A stretch of 35,329 nucleotides of DNA from a virus (IMGVR_UViG_3300047446_000100:1-35329), one strand, 5' to 3'. Shown: positions 1 through 7,396, counted from the first letter of the stretch. The notes: generated by a model not told the origin, from the letters alone. Numbers and translations: made by a program.

Positions 1-30
1 GCCGCACGCCGTGGTGACTCACTGACATGA
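1..30 (+). CDS. C-terminal end of an upstream gene (partial)
   Basis: Frame 1 is open from the window edge and ends in TGA at 28-30, giving only the last nine residues (AARRGDSLT). The stop overlaps the ATG at 27-29 in the ATGA arrangement used by most genes in this half, which is the only support for a real gene end. Nothing can be said about function. Confidence 0.5.
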   Translation, partial: AARRGDSLT

Positions 31-323
31 GTGAAGTCGTCGCGTATCGGGCAGAAAGCGGCGCGACGCGAGACGTGGTTGATGTAGGCCTGGGCGTTCT
101 GCTGAAGGTTGACATCAACGCGTTCGTCGAGCTGAAAGAAAAGTACCTTCCATATGGCCTCAAGCTGGCGATCCGGGACAACCACCACACGTTCTGGAAC
201 GACGAAGGCTTGAAGATGTGGGAGGAAATGAAGGAAATCATCAACTCCCGCCTGGACCCTGGCCTTTGGTTCGGGCAGTGGATCGAAGACCCTGCGGTCG
301 TCGGCATATTCAAGAGCGAATGA
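27..323 (+). CDS. Hypothetical protein, 98 aa
   Basis: I do not recognise the family. The product is a small soluble protein with mixed charge, a central stretch rich in His, Asn and Trp (around residues 50-60) and a Trp-rich C-terminal third. No signal peptide or membrane segment is visible. It starts on the ATG that overlaps the preceding stop and its own TGA overlaps the ATG of the next gene, so it sits in a translationally coupled chain of small accessory genes. Placement beside the replication block suggests early expression, which is inference. Confidence 0.75.
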   Translation: MSEVVAYRAESGATRDVVDVGLGVLLKVDINAFVELKEKYLPYGLKLAIRDNHHTFWNDEGLKMWEEMKEIINSRLDPGLWFGQWIEDPAVVGIFKSE

Positions 324-601
324 TGGACGAACACAAAACCACCACAGCACCACTGGCCCCGAGGCGTCTCGACCCTGACAAGGCCGTCGAAGCCCTCATG
401 CTCGCAGGCACGAGCCTGCTGACCAACAAGGAAGTCTTCGCGATCGAGGACGCCCACGACAAGAACCCATCTTCCATCACGCGTGACAAGTGGAACCAGG
501 CGGCGAAGAACCTGCTCGACTCCGGTCGGCTGAACAAGGTGCAGACCAACCGGCTGAAGGGTCTGCGCGAGCGCATGCGCCGCACGAAGGTGAAGTCATG
601 A
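320..601 (+). CDS. Hypothetical protein, 93 aa
   Basis: The start is one of two tandem ATGs (320 or 323); 320 overlaps the upstream TGA. The N-terminus is Thr/Pro/Ala-rich (HKTTTAPLAP) and probably disordered. The rest looks helical and basic, ending in a cluster of Arg and Lys, which would suit nucleic-acid binding but is not diagnostic. A CCACCAC heptamer (339-345) lies just inside the coding region. The stop overlaps the next start. Family not recognised. Confidence 0.72.
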   Translation: MMDEHKTTTAPLAPRRLDPDKAVEALMLAGTSLLTNKEVFAIEDAHDKNPSSITRDKWNQAAKNLLDSGRLNKVQTNRLKGLRERMRRTKVKS

Positions 602-819
602 CCGCCGCGCAGCAACAGCCGGCCAGCCCGTTCCCTCAGCCGATTCGCAAGAAGTACGAGAAGCGGCGCTATGGCTGGCTGCGCCGCGACGTGTTCGAGA
701 AGCTGGAAATCCTCGAAGGCCACAGTCTCGAGCGTGACCCACGGGACGATGGCTACCTGAACGCGACGGTCCACGGCTTCTGGATCGTCTGGAAAGCAGC
801 ACACGGGAGAACTGCATGA
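598..819 (+). CDS. Hypothetical basic protein, 73 aa
   Basis: It starts at the ATG overlapping the preceding TGA and ends in TGA overlapping the next ATG. The N-terminal 17 residues are Pro/Gln-rich, followed by a strongly basic KKYEKRRYGWLRRD segment and an amphipathic C-terminal half. No recognised domain. The length and ATGA coupling are typical of phage accessory genes of unknown function. Confidence 0.72.
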   Translation: MTAAQQQPASPFPQPIRKKYEKRRYGWLRRDVFEKLEILEGHSLERDPRDDGYLNATVHGFWIVWKAAHGRTA

Positions 820-1088
820 ACATTGTAGATACGGTCTTCACCACGGACCAGCTCGGCGCACCGCCGAACTGGGACGAAGCGAGAGACGGGAAGTGCTTGA
901 CGTTGCCGACCGTGCGAGTCGAAGAGCGCAACTCCTACGCCTCGTTCTGGTTGCCGTCGAAGGAGGATCTGGAAAAGCTGAACGCCGGCCAGCCGATCTG
1001 TCTGGAGATCATCGGCAGGTCGCACCCGGTTGTATCTGTTCATGTCGAGCATGAGGTAAAAACCGAGCACATCACCGCAGTTCTGTAA
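816..1088 (+). CDS. Hypothetical protein, 90 aa
   Basis: A small acidic protein without Cys clusters or membrane segments. The second half (FWLPSKEDLEKLNAGQPICLEI onwards) is predicted to be alpha/beta: a helix after SKEDLEKL, then alternating hydrophobic strands (ICLEIIG, PVVSVHVEH). A strand-rich C-terminus following 'LNAGQPI' resembles small phage proteins of unknown function. It is the last gene of the first ATGA-linked chain and is followed by a 68-bp gap with a hairpin. Confidence 0.75.
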   Translation: MNIVDTVFTTDQLGAPPNWDEARDGKCLTLPTVRVEERNSYASFWLPSKEDLEKLNAGQPICLEIIGRSHPVVSVHVEHEVKTEHITAVL

Positions 1089-1091
1089 CAC

Positions 1092-1127
1092 CAGCATGGC
1101 CCGCGTCCACCACCGCTGGCCATGTTG
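1092..1127 (+). promoter_or_regulatory. Hairpin with TCCACCAC loop in the leader of the KTSC gene
   Basis: The outer stem CAGCATGGCC (1092-1101) pairs with GGCCATGTTG (1118-1127) with one G-T wobble. After one mismatch an inner GCG/CGC stem closes the eight-base loop TCCACCAC (1106-1113). The same loop recurs at 5717-5724, and on the - strand at 25997-26004 and, less well closed, 23466-23473. No run of T follows directly, so a terminator is less likely than an RNA signal. Confidence 0.55.
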
Positions 1128-1156
1128 TTCTCAACTTTCATCTACTGGATCGAAAC

Positions 1157-1384
1157 ATGAAACCTGGCTACACACCCGTGACTTCGTCACAAATCTCCGC
1201 GTTCGCCTACGACCCGACCAAGCAGAAGCTGAACATCGTCTTCGTCAAGAACGGCGACGAGTACCAGTACAGCAACGTCGATCAGGAAACGGTCAATCAG
1301 CTGACCACCGCCGACTCGTTCGGCAGCACCTTCAGCCGTCTGATCAAGAAGAACCCCCAGACGTTCCCCTTCCAGAAAGTCTGA
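1157..1384 (+). CDS. KTSC domain protein, 75 aa
   Basis: The whole protein matches the KTSC pattern as I know it: a Ser-Ser-x-Ile start of the domain (residues 9-12), an Ala-Tyr-Asp segment, a strand LNIVFVKNGDEYQY, then a helix and a C-terminal Ser-x-Gly-x-x-Phe motif before the final helix. KTSC domains are small beta-rich modules found alone in phages and fused to other enzymes; their molecular role is not established. It begins a new transcriptional segment after a 68-bp gap and is followed seven bases later by the HTH regulator. Confidence 0.85.
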   Translation: MKPGYTPVTSSQISAFAYDPTKQKLNIVFVKNGDEYQYSNVDQETVNQLTTADSFGSTFSRLIKKNPQTFPFQKV

Positions 1385-1391
1385 GCTTCCC

Positions 1392-1796
1392 ATGTGCAAA
1401 GAGGAACGCGATCAACAGATCGCGGATCTCTACGCGTCTGGCGTTCCTGCCTCACAACTTGCTCGCGACTTCTCCCTATCGGTTCCTTCGATCAGGTCGA
1501 TTGTTCGCGCGAAAGGTGTGACGGCAGGAAGCCGCAAGAAGCAAGAGACCCCCGATCAGCCGAAGCAACCGCGCAAGTCCCTCTCGCGCGTGCATGACAA
1601 GCTCGGCGAAATTCTGGCCACCTACCGCGCGCTTGAACTCAAGCAGACGCGCCGCGAAGCAGCTGAACGTCTGGGCTGGACCTCGCACAAGGTGATTGCT
1701 GTTGAACACGGACGGCATGACGTGACGCTCACCGATCTTATGGATCTCGCCGCGTACATGAAGAAGCCGATCCACGAACTGCTGGGCAAGCTATGA
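1392..1796 (+). CDS. HTH transcriptional regulator, 134 aa
   Basis: Two helix-turn-helix-like segments are visible. The N-terminal one (about residues 6-40, QQIADLYASGVPASQLARDF) resembles the resolvase/Hin-type HTH. The C-terminal one (about 70-130, RREAAERLGWTSHKVIAVEHG) fits a Cro/CI (Xre) HTH, and the last residues describe a typical Xre-family fifth helix. A Lys/Gln/Pro-rich linker joins them. Such a protein could regulate the early genes or the lysis-lysogeny decision, but no operator can be assigned from this sequence. Its stop overlaps the next start. Confidence 0.75.
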   Translation: MCKEERDQQIADLYASGVPASQLARDFSLSVPSIRSIVRAKGVTAGSRKKQETPDQPKQPRKSLSRVHDKLGEILATYRALELKQTRREAAERLGWTSHKVIAVEHGRHDVTLTDLMDLAAYMKKPIHELLGKL

Positions 1797-2512
1797 GCAC
1801 CGAAGTACAGAACGACAAAATTGAAGTGTCGATGTATGGCCTGCATTGGACACCTGAAGGCATTGCCTATCTGCACCAGGCCCGCGGCTCGCAGAACTTC
1901 CTGTCGATGCGCGCGCCGTCGCCTTTCCTCGTCGTCCCGTCGAAGCGGGCGATGTGCAATCACCTGTTCCCGACCGGCGCTCCGGTGCCGGATGTCATCC
2001 ACTGGAAGCAGTTTCAGGCGCTCGCCCGTGACCCGCTCGTGCAGGCCATGCTGCCGATCCCGAAGCAGGACCACGAGGCCGGCGTGTACGTCATGGAAGA
2101 CACGAACGACGAGCTGAACCTGACGCTGCTGACACTGTCGCGCATGAGCAGCCCGCTCACGCCGATCGTGCGCCGCATCTGGTACTTCAGCCAGTCCGAT
2201 CTCTCCAACGAGCTGGACCGCACCAACGTGCAGCCGCTGGTCCTCACGGGCGCCACACCGAAGCACCAGAAGCTGCTGGACACGGTGATCGAGCAGAGCC
2301 GCTACAGCGCCCGCCGCGTGATCGTGACGGGTACGGCTGACCTCATTGTCAGCAAGCCCGCCACGCGCCTGAAAACGGCCCTGCTGGCGGGCGAGGAAGG
2401 GCACATCGTCGCGCTGCCGCTGGAAGCGCTCGGTATGACCGTTCTGAAGCGGCACGCGCGGCGAGAAGATCCGCTGTCGGATCTGCCGATCGCACGGGGG
2501 AGGGCCGCATGA
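1793..2512 (+). CDS. Hypothetical protein, 239 aa
   Basis: I do not recognise this family. It is a soluble, mixed alpha/beta protein without Cys clusters or membrane segments. Features include an aromatic N-terminus (MYGLHWTPEGIAYLHQA), a Pro-rich middle, and a C-terminal third with alternating hydrophobic strands (VIVTGTADLIV) followed by a helix and a basic end. It is coupled by ATGA overlaps on both sides and is the largest gene of the small-gene region, so it is a good candidate for a conserved accessory function. Confidence 0.78.
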   Translation: MSTEVQNDKIEVSMYGLHWTPEGIAYLHQARGSQNFLSMRAPSPFLVVPSKRAMCNHLFPTGAPVPDVIHWKQFQALARDPLVQAMLPIPKQDHEAGVYVMEDTNDELNLTLLTLSRMSSPLTPIVRRIWYFSQSDLSNELDRTNVQPLVLTGATPKHQKLLDTVIEQSRYSARRVIVTGTADLIVSKPATRLKTALLAGEEGHIVALPLEALGMTVLKRHARREDPLSDLPIARGRAA

Positions 2513-2685
2513 GCGCTCCAACGATGGAAGACCTGTATGGCGAGATGAAGGACGCCCTGAAGTATCTGGGTGTCCGCTTCGGCGACATGCACACCGTCAA
2601 GGCCAGGATCGAAGACAACAAGCTGGTGCTTTCCCACTGGGGCAAGACGATCAGCATCGACATCAACGAAAGAGCCACAGCATGA
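2509..2685 (+). CDS. Hypothetical protein, 58 aa
   Basis: This short gene fills the space between 2512 and 2682 exactly. Its ATG overlaps the upstream TGA and its TGA overlaps the next ATG, which is strong evidence that it is translated. The product has an N-terminal helix (TMEDLYGEMKDALKYLGV) and a C-terminal beta hairpin (KARIEDNKLVLSHWGKTISI). The family is not recognised. Confidence 0.75.
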   Translation: MSAPTMEDLYGEMKDALKYLGVRFGDMHTVKARIEDNKLVLSHWGKTISIDINERATA

Positions 2686-2945
2686 GCACGACATTCAACC
2701 GCGAAAACATGGGCAAGGTCTGGACGCGGGAGGAGCGGCAGCAGCTGCTCGAACTATTCGACTCCGGCATGCCGATCGACCAGCTCGCTAACGCACACGG
2801 TCGCACCGCCGGCGCTGTGCTGGCCAAGCTGCTGGAACATCGCCGTCTCGTCGAAGGGCGCGACGGCTTTTACTACAAGGTCAGCCCCGATCCGTGGGTT
2901 CACTACAGGGAAGTCAAGGAAGCAGAGAAAGGAGCCACGGCATGA
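2682..2945 (+). CDS. Small HTH/SANT-like protein, 87 aa
   Basis: Residues 10-55 read as a helical DNA-binding motif: VWTREERQQLLELFDSGM, then IDQLANAHGRTAGAVLAKL, a pattern seen in Myb/SANT-like or sigma-region-4-like helix-turn-helices of phage proteins. The C-terminus is more polar and aromatic. It is coupled to its neighbours by 4-bp overlaps. It could be a DNA-binding accessory regulator; the assignment rests on the helix pattern only. Confidence 0.7.
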   Translation: MSTTFNRENMGKVWTREERQQLLELFDSGMPIDQLANAHGRTAGAVLAKLLEHRRLVEGRDGFYYKVSPDPWVHYREVKEAEKGATA

Positions 2946-3157
2946 GCAAGCTGAAACCCGGAGACATCCTCAGTCTCTGCTACTACACCGAGAACAAACG
3001 GCCGGAGAGTTTCGTGGACTTCGAGAAAATCCTGCCGGATCTCGAACGCGAGCATCCCGAGTGGGTCAAGGCCTACCGCAAGCTGCGCAAGGCCGAGCTG
3101 CGTCTCGCACTGGCAACCAAGGCGCTGCACGCCAGCGTGGAGAACGACTTTGACTGA
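2942..3157 (+). CDS. Hypothetical protein, 71 aa
   Basis: It starts at the ATG overlapping the upstream TGA. The sequence is a short Pro/Gly start (KLKPGDILSLCYY), then a long amphipathic helix rich in Glu, Lys and Arg (about residues 28-66). No catalytic motif is visible. Its end overlaps the next gene by eight bases. Function unknown. Confidence 0.72.
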   Translation: MSKLKPGDILSLCYYTENKRPESFVDFEKILPDLEREHPEWVKAYRKLRKAELRLALATKALHASVENDFD

Positions 3158-3503
3158 AGACACCGCACTCGTCGTCCGCTCGTTCATCGAGACGCGCACA
3201 AAGCTCGACACCACCTGGCGCTGGCGTGATCGCCACGGCGAGCGACACGACCCGGCCACGATGGAGACCCGGCATCTCTTCAATACGCTGAAGATGATCT
3301 GGAACAACATGGTCCCTGCTGAGTACCGCGTCGGCTACAACGTGCGCCTGTACAACTTCGGCCCGAGCTACACGAGACAGTACATGGTGGCCGCTGTCTA
3401 CCACACAGGCCACCAGCTGGCGAAGCGCACGCTGACGGCCGAGCAATTGCAGATCCTGCGCAAGATGCAGGCTTACTTCAATGGATTGGGGTTGCTGAAA
3501 TGA
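3150..3503 (+). CDS. Hypothetical protein, 117 aa, TTG start
   Basis: The only sensible start that keeps the protein intact is TTG at 3150, inside the last codons of the preceding gene; a GGAG at about 3139-3142 can serve as ribosome binding site. The protein is basic, with aromatic clusters (TWRWRDRHGERH; YNVRLYNFGPSYTRQY) and a C-terminal helix (TAEQLQILRKMQAYFNG). No known domain is recognised. The first in-frame ATG would remove 37 residues, so TTG is preferred. Confidence 0.72.
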   Translation: MTEDTALVVRSFIETRTKLDTTWRWRDRHGERHDPATMETRHLFNTLKMIWNNMVPAEYRVGYNVRLYNFGPSYTRQYMVAAVYHTGHQLAKRTLTAEQLQILRKMQAYFNGLGLLK

Positions 3504-3919
3504 GCAAGAAGAGCATTTACATGACCGACGAGCGCTACCTCGCCGCGCTCCAGCGCCGCAGACAGCAGATCGCCGAAGGGCGCGAGCTGGAAGCCTGGGA
3601 CGACGACTCCCCCGGCGCGAAGACCACCGAATGCACCTGGGGTCTATGCAGTGAATCGCTGCCTGACGACTGGGAGAAGCCGATCGACATGATGTGGCCG
3701 CGCGACAAGTACCGCAGCACGCCGAAGTATCGCGAGAAGCACCAGATGTGTCCGCTCGATCGGCGCACGCAGGAAGAAGTCACCATGAATGGTTGCTTCT
3801 ATACGTGCCGAATCTTCAAGCGTGAACGCGGCCAGCAGCCGACGACGCAGGCGTTCGTGTTGAGCCTCTATGACAAGCGAATCGAGGAAGCCGAACAACG
3901 GATCAAGGGTCAAGCATGA
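3500..3919 (+). CDS. Hypothetical Cys-containing protein, 139 aa
   Basis: A helical basic N-terminus is followed by a Cys-bearing core: Cys-x4-Cys in TECTWGLCSE (near residue 45), a single Cys in HQMCPLD, and Cys-x3-Cys in NGCFYTCRIF (near 98). Five Cys spaced this way could bind zinc, although no named finger fits exactly. The C-terminus is a long charged helix. ATGA overlaps couple it to both neighbours. Confidence 0.75.
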   Translation: MSKKSIYMTDERYLAALQRRRQQIAEGRELEAWDDDSPGAKTTECTWGLCSESLPDDWEKPIDMMWPRDKYRSTPKYREKHQMCPLDRRTQEEVTMNGCFYTCRIFKRERGQQPTTQAFVLSLYDKRIEEAEQRIKGQA

Positions 3920-4167
3920 GCAAACCACAAAACGTCGTCGAGCTGGAGCTGCTGCTTCAGATCTATTACCTACCCGATGTCACTGCGGATCAATCGAAGT
4001 CCCGTGAGGACGCCGCACTCAGGCTGCGTCAAGCGGGCCTGGTCGAGTGGAACAGCCACCGTGCTCAGTTTCACATCACCGAGATGGGCACCTTCTACGT
4101 CAAGCATCTGCTCGGGATTCCGTACCCGGTGGCCGTAACCCGATTTGCCATCCCGGAGGCCGCGTGA
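3916..4167 (+). CDS. Small winged-helix-like protein, 83 aa
   Basis: The pattern is two N-terminal helices (VVELELLLQIYYL; REDAALRLRQAGLVEW), a hydrophobic wing-like strand pair (AQFHITEMGTFYV) and a final helix, matching small winged-helix proteins where a helix-LVxW-strand-ITExG series is common. DNA binding is possible but unproven. The stop overlaps the GTG start of the helicase gene, so the two are probably made together. Confidence 0.72.
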   Translation: MSKPQNVVELELLLQIYYLPDVTADQSKSREDAALRLRQAGLVEWNSHRAQFHITEMGTFYVKHLLGIPYPVAVTRFAIPEAA

Positions 4168-5606
4168 CTGAAAAGAAAGCACTACGCGAACACCAGATCG
4201 CCGATCTCGCGTTCTACATCGCGACGCCGCGTTGCCTGAACCTGAGCGACCCCGCGTGCCAGAAGACGGGCAGTGCGGTCGTCTACATGGACTACCTCTG
4301 GCACAACCTCGGCGTGAAGACAGCGTTTGTCATGCCGATGTCGTTGCTTCGCAAGAACCGCGATGAGATCCTGGAGTTCACGCGCTTCAACAGCAAGGAT
4401 ATCCAGGTCGTCGATGGCGATCGTAAGCGGCGCGAGAAGCAGATGCAGAACCGGGAAGCCAAAGTCTTCATCATGGGCTTCCAGCAATGGTCGGATAACT
4501 GGCAGGCGATGAAGAGCTATCAGCCCGAGCTGAACGCTGTCGTCGTCGACGAGCTGCATCTGGGCTACGCCGGCTACGAAGCGAAGCGCACGGAGAACTG
4601 GCGCCTCTCGATGCGTCAGATCGCCTACTTCCTCGGTATGACGGGGACGATCATCAAAGGCAATCTCGGCAGTGCCTACCCCGTGATCGAGGTCATCCAG
4701 CCTCTGTTCTACGGGTCGTTCGGGGGCTTCCTCGCGTATCACCGCTTGCAGGGCGCCAACGGCGAGACGATCAGCTGGACAAACCACGAGAAGCTGTCGG
4801 CTGTGCTCGCGCGCATTGCCGTGCGCCACACCTTCACGGAGGTCCACGGCCCCGAGGCCAAGGTGATCGTCACTGAGCTGTGCGACATGTCCCCCAAGCA
4901 GCGGATCGCATACGAGGAGATGGAAGACGAAGCGCTCGTCGAGCTGGAAGACGAGTTCCTGGAGGGTGCGACGGCGGCAGTCAATGCCATGCGCTGCCGT
5001 CAGATCATGTCGCATCCGGAGACCTTCGGCATCGCCAAGGGCGAGTCAACAGGCAAGGATGAACGCCTGAAGATCCACCTGGCCGACGCCAAGCAGTCTG
5101 GCGAGCCGATCGCCATCTTCGCGTGCCTGATCCCGGAGCAGGAACGCATCGCCGAGCAGGCCAAGTCGATGGGTTTGCGCGTCGGCCTGATCAACGGCAC
5201 GGTGTCGTCGTCGCGTCGTGCAGCGATCGACCAGGCCTTCCGCGCTGGCCTGCTCGACTGCGTGGTTGCGTCCGCTGATACAGCAGGCGTCGGCTTCAAC
5301 TGGAACCATCTGAAGGTGATGGTCTTCTGTTCTCTGAACTACATGGACGATTCATTCGTGCAGGCTTATCGCCGAGGTATTCGCGGCAAGCGTGACACAG
5401 CACTTCTGATCTACGTGCTGGAGTATCGCGACTCGATCGACCAGCGGATCATGCAGATCATCGAGCAGAAGTCGATGGAAGCAAACAAGGTAGACCCGAC
5501 CAAAGAGATCTTCCGGTTGTCGGAGCAGCGACGACAGGACCAGAAAGAGATGTTCGATAAGAGCAAGGCACACGCTCGAAAGATCTCTATGGCCGACTTC
5601 TCCTGA
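4164..5606 (+). CDS. SF2 DNA helicase, 480 aa, with altered Walker A
   Basis: This is an SF2/SNF2-like helicase, presumably unwinding DNA for phage replication or recombination. A Q-motif-like LREHQ is at residues 7-11, motif I at about 29-37 (DPACQKTGS), motif II DELH at 129-132, motif III-like MTGT after it, and a C-terminal RecA-like domain carrying a motif V-like ADTAGVGFN and motif VI QAYRRGIRG. In motif I the two glycines expected in DPGxGKT are Ala31 and Gln33, while Lys34 and Thr35 remain. The start is GTG at 4164 (GTGA overlap); the longer reading from 4047 runs through the previous gene and is rejected. Its C-terminus is a charged helix. Confidence 0.9.
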   Translation: MTEKKALREHQIADLAFYIATPRCLNLSDPACQKTGSAVVYMDYLWHNLGVKTAFVMPMSLLRKNRDEILEFTRFNSKDIQVVDGDRKRREKQMQNREAKVFIMGFQQWSDNWQAMKSYQPELNAVVVDELHLGYAGYEAKRTENWRLSMRQIAYFLGMTGTIIKGNLGSAYPVIEVIQPLFYGSFGGFLAYHRLQGANGETISWTNHEKLSAVLARIAVRHTFTEVHGPEAKVIVTELCDMSPKQRIAYEEMEDEALVELEDEFLEGATAAVNAMRCRQIMSHPETFGIAKGESTGKDERLKIHLADAKQSGEPIAIFACLIPEQERIAEQAKSMGLRVGLINGTVSSSRRAAIDQAFRAGLLDCVVASADTAGVGFNWNHLKVMVFCSLNYMDDSFVQAYRRGIRGKRDTALLIYVLEYRDSIDQRIMQIIEQKSMEANKVDPTKEIFRLSEQRRQDQKEMFDKSKAHARKISMADFS

Positions 5607-5668
5607 AAAAGAATGTGCGCAGCAGCACACATGCGGATCTATCAGTCGCAAGTAGCATATACATGCGA

Positions 5669-5697
5669 TTGAATAGTTAGAAGGTCGAAGCTATGAT
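5669..5697 (+). promoter_or_regulatory. Sigma70-like promoter with inverted repeat across -10
   Basis: The -35 TTGAAT (5669-5674), 17-bp spacer and -10 TATGAT (5692-5697) predict a start near 5704, about 78 bases before the gene at 5782. The -10 is framed by an inverted repeat, TCGAAG (5685-5690) and CTTCGA (5698-5703), seven bases apart, which looks like a repressor operator. Confidence 0.65.
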
Positions 5698-5710
5698 CTT
5701 CGAACTCGCC

Positions 5711-5730
5711 GCTGAGTCCACCACCTTAGC
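5711..5730 (+). promoter_or_regulatory. Leader hairpin with TCCACCAC loop
   Basis: GCTGAG (5711-5716) pairs with CTTAGC (5725-5730) with one G-T wobble and closes the loop TCCACCAC (5717-5724). It would lie a few bases after the predicted transcription start, in the leader of the 5782 gene. Confidence 0.5.
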
Positions 5731-5781
5731 AGCGAGGGCAGTACGAAACAGAAACCTGGCTAATGAAACTGGAGCTTTTAC

Positions 5782-6522
5782 ATGGATCCGATCCAAGCAG
5801 CAATTGAACGCGCTCAGCAAAACGCAGGCGCAATCGCAGCAGCAGCTGCACCGTCCCCCGCAGCCGCAGCTGCTGCTGGTGGCGCTGGAGTCCCCGCTGT
5901 TGCAGGCACGACCGCAGTAGGCGCTGTTGCAGCGCCTGGCCAGAAGCTGTCGATGGACCAGCTCATGACCGGCGCGATGAACGTCGACATCTGGGCGAAG
6001 GTCAAGGAATACGGTCTCGTGATCGGTACGGCTGGCGACAAGCTGATCACCGAGTTCGAAGCCTACATCGACATGACCGAAGGCATCGGCTTCGCACCGA
6101 AGATGTCGATCAAAGCCGGCAACCCGGCGCAGTATTGGTCGACGTATGACGGCGTGCAGTCGGACAAGGGCATCTCGTGGAACGAAGCAGTCACCAAGGC
6201 TGCGAACATCGACAACAAGGCGAAGCCGTACCGCTCCGTCGACGTGCCGATGGTTCTGATCAAGGATGTCCTCGCACCAGACGGCACGGTGCTGGCGAAG
6301 GCTGGCGCCCGCGTCGGCTACGCGACCTCGACGACCAACTGGCGTGAATGGCAGGACTTCTACCAGAAGGTGATGCAGGAAGGCCTGATCGGCGCGCAAG
6401 TGCATGTGAAGGTCACGTCGAAGCGCATGACGAACAAGGCGGGCAACGCCTGGGGCGTGATGTGCTGGGCGTCGCTCGGCGAGTACGCCGAAGTGGAGCA
6501 GGAAGAAGGCGCGACGGCTTAA
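5782..6522 (+). CDS. Replication-block protein, possible ssDNA-binding protein, 246 aa
   Basis: I do not recognise the family with certainty. Residues 1-55 are an Ala/Gly/Pro-rich, low-complexity arm. Residues 60-235 form a folded, beta-rich domain (YGLVIGTAGDKLIT, FAPKMSIKAGNPAQYWSTYDG, VDVPMVLIKDV). The protein ends in the acidic tail EVEQEEGATA. A folded domain with an acidic tail, monocistronic expression, and a place between helicase and exonuclease would suit a single-stranded DNA-binding protein, but this is inference from context. It has its own promoter (5669-5697), a strong Shine-Dalgarno GGAG at 5771-5774 and a terminator directly after it, so high-level expression is likely. Confidence 0.8.
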   Translation: MDPIQAAIERAQQNAGAIAAAAAPSPAAAAAAGGAGVPAVAGTTAVGAVAAPGQKLSMDQLMTGAMNVDIWAKVKEYGLVIGTAGDKLITEFEAYIDMTEGIGFAPKMSIKAGNPAQYWSTYDGVQSDKGISWNEAVTKAANIDNKAKPYRSVDVPMVLIKDVLAPDGTVLAKAGARVGYATSTTNWREWQDFYQKVMQEGLIGAQVHVKVTSKRMTNKAGNAWGVMCWASLGEYAEVEQEEGATA

Positions 6523-6540
6523 CGGCCTAGCGTCATCGGA

Positions 6541-6573
6541 AGCCGCGAACTCGAAAGAGTCCGCGGCTTTTTC
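6541..6573 (+). terminator. Rho-independent terminator
   Basis: AGCCGCG (6541-6547) pairs with CGCGGCT (6562-6568), with an internal ACTC/GAGT stem and a GAAA tetraloop, followed by TTTTTC. It closes the transcription unit of the 5782-6522 gene. Confidence 0.88.
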
Positions 6574-6593
6574 TACGTCCCTGCGAGGTCCAC

Positions 6594-7370
6594 ATGGCAC
6601 TTCATCTTATCGACGGGAACAATCAGTTCCGCGTCAAATTCGAGACGAACGGCACGATCCGTGACGTTCTCTATGAAATGAACATGCTCCCCATGTTCGA
6701 CACCGTCATCTGGGTCTGGGATGGCCACGGTTCGAAAGACCGCCGCCGCAAGATCTACCCTGGTTACAAGGTCGGCCGAAAGCCAGCCCCAGATGCCTTC
6801 TACAAAACGATGGATCTGTTCAAGCAAGTGCTGCGCTTCACACGCGGTATGTCGCTGGAGATCCCAGGCTGGGAAGCAGATGACGTGATCACCCAGCTGG
6901 CCAAGCACTACCGGCCGCTCGTTGACCGCATCGACATCCACTCCACTGATGGCGACTTTCTCGCGTCGTGCGACGGCGTACACACTCGCATCGTCGGGCG
7001 TGAGAACGCGCACTACGACAACACCGCGTGGACCGAAGTGCGCCTCATGAAGACGCTCGTCGGAGATAACTCGGACAAGATCACGGGCATCCCCGGCTTC
7101 GGCCCAACGGCCTGGGAACACTGTGACCGCGAGCGCTGGCTTGCGTACTTCACTGAGGGCTACAAGCCCTGCTGGGATAGCGAAGCTGGCTCCTTCAATC
7201 TCGGCAAAAAGACGGGCGCATGGGTCAAGGAGAACGAGGCGGTTCTCAAGGCCATGTGGGAGATCACGGGCTTCTACGAGATGCCCCACGACGATCTCCT
7301 GAAGAACCTGGTCGTCGGTCAACGCGACGACCGCGTGCTGAACGAAGTCCTCAAGGACTTCCTGCTGTAA
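6594..7370 (+). CDS. 5'-3' exonuclease (FEN/T5 D15-like), 258 aa
   Basis: This is a stand-alone relative of the polymerase I 5' nuclease and would remove RNA primers and flaps during replication. Metal-binding motifs appear in order: LIDGNN at residues 5-10, WDGHGS near 42-47, the helical-arch segment YPGYKVGRKP, EADDVI near 93-98, STDGDF, and the helix-3-turn-helix region VGDNSDKITGIPGFGP. Length fits the phage family (about 250-300). It precedes the family A polymerase, which lacks this domain, so the two together supply polymerase I-like functions. RNase H or resolvase activity is the alternative within the same fold. Confidence 0.93.
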   Translation: MALHLIDGNNQFRVKFETNGTIRDVLYEMNMLPMFDTVIWVWDGHGSKDRRRKIYPGYKVGRKPAPDAFYKTMDLFKQVLRFTRGMSLEIPGWEADDVITQLAKHYRPLVDRIDIHSTDGDFLASCDGVHTRIVGRENAHYDNTAWTEVRLMKTLVGDNSDKITGIPGFGPTAWEHCDRERWLAYFTEGYKPCWDSEAGSFNLGKKTGAWVKENEAVLKAMWEITGFYEMPHDDLLKNLVVGQRDDRVLNEVLKDFLL

Positions 7371-7371
7371 A

Positions 7372-7383
7372 CACCACCACCAC
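7372..7383 (+). promoter_or_regulatory. CACCACCACCAC leader element
   Basis: Four exact CAC units lie 13 bases before the ATG at 7397, directly after the exonuclease stop. The same 12-mer is at 11900-11911 and, on the - strand, 33151-33162, each also just ahead of a start codon. No stable hairpin is seen here. Confidence 0.4.
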
Positions 7384-7396
7384 GGATCAAAACAAT

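Noticed and set aside
4047-4163. An N-terminal extension of the helicase
   Set aside because: It reads through the previous gene in another frame; GTG at 4164 with a GTGA overlap is the better start.
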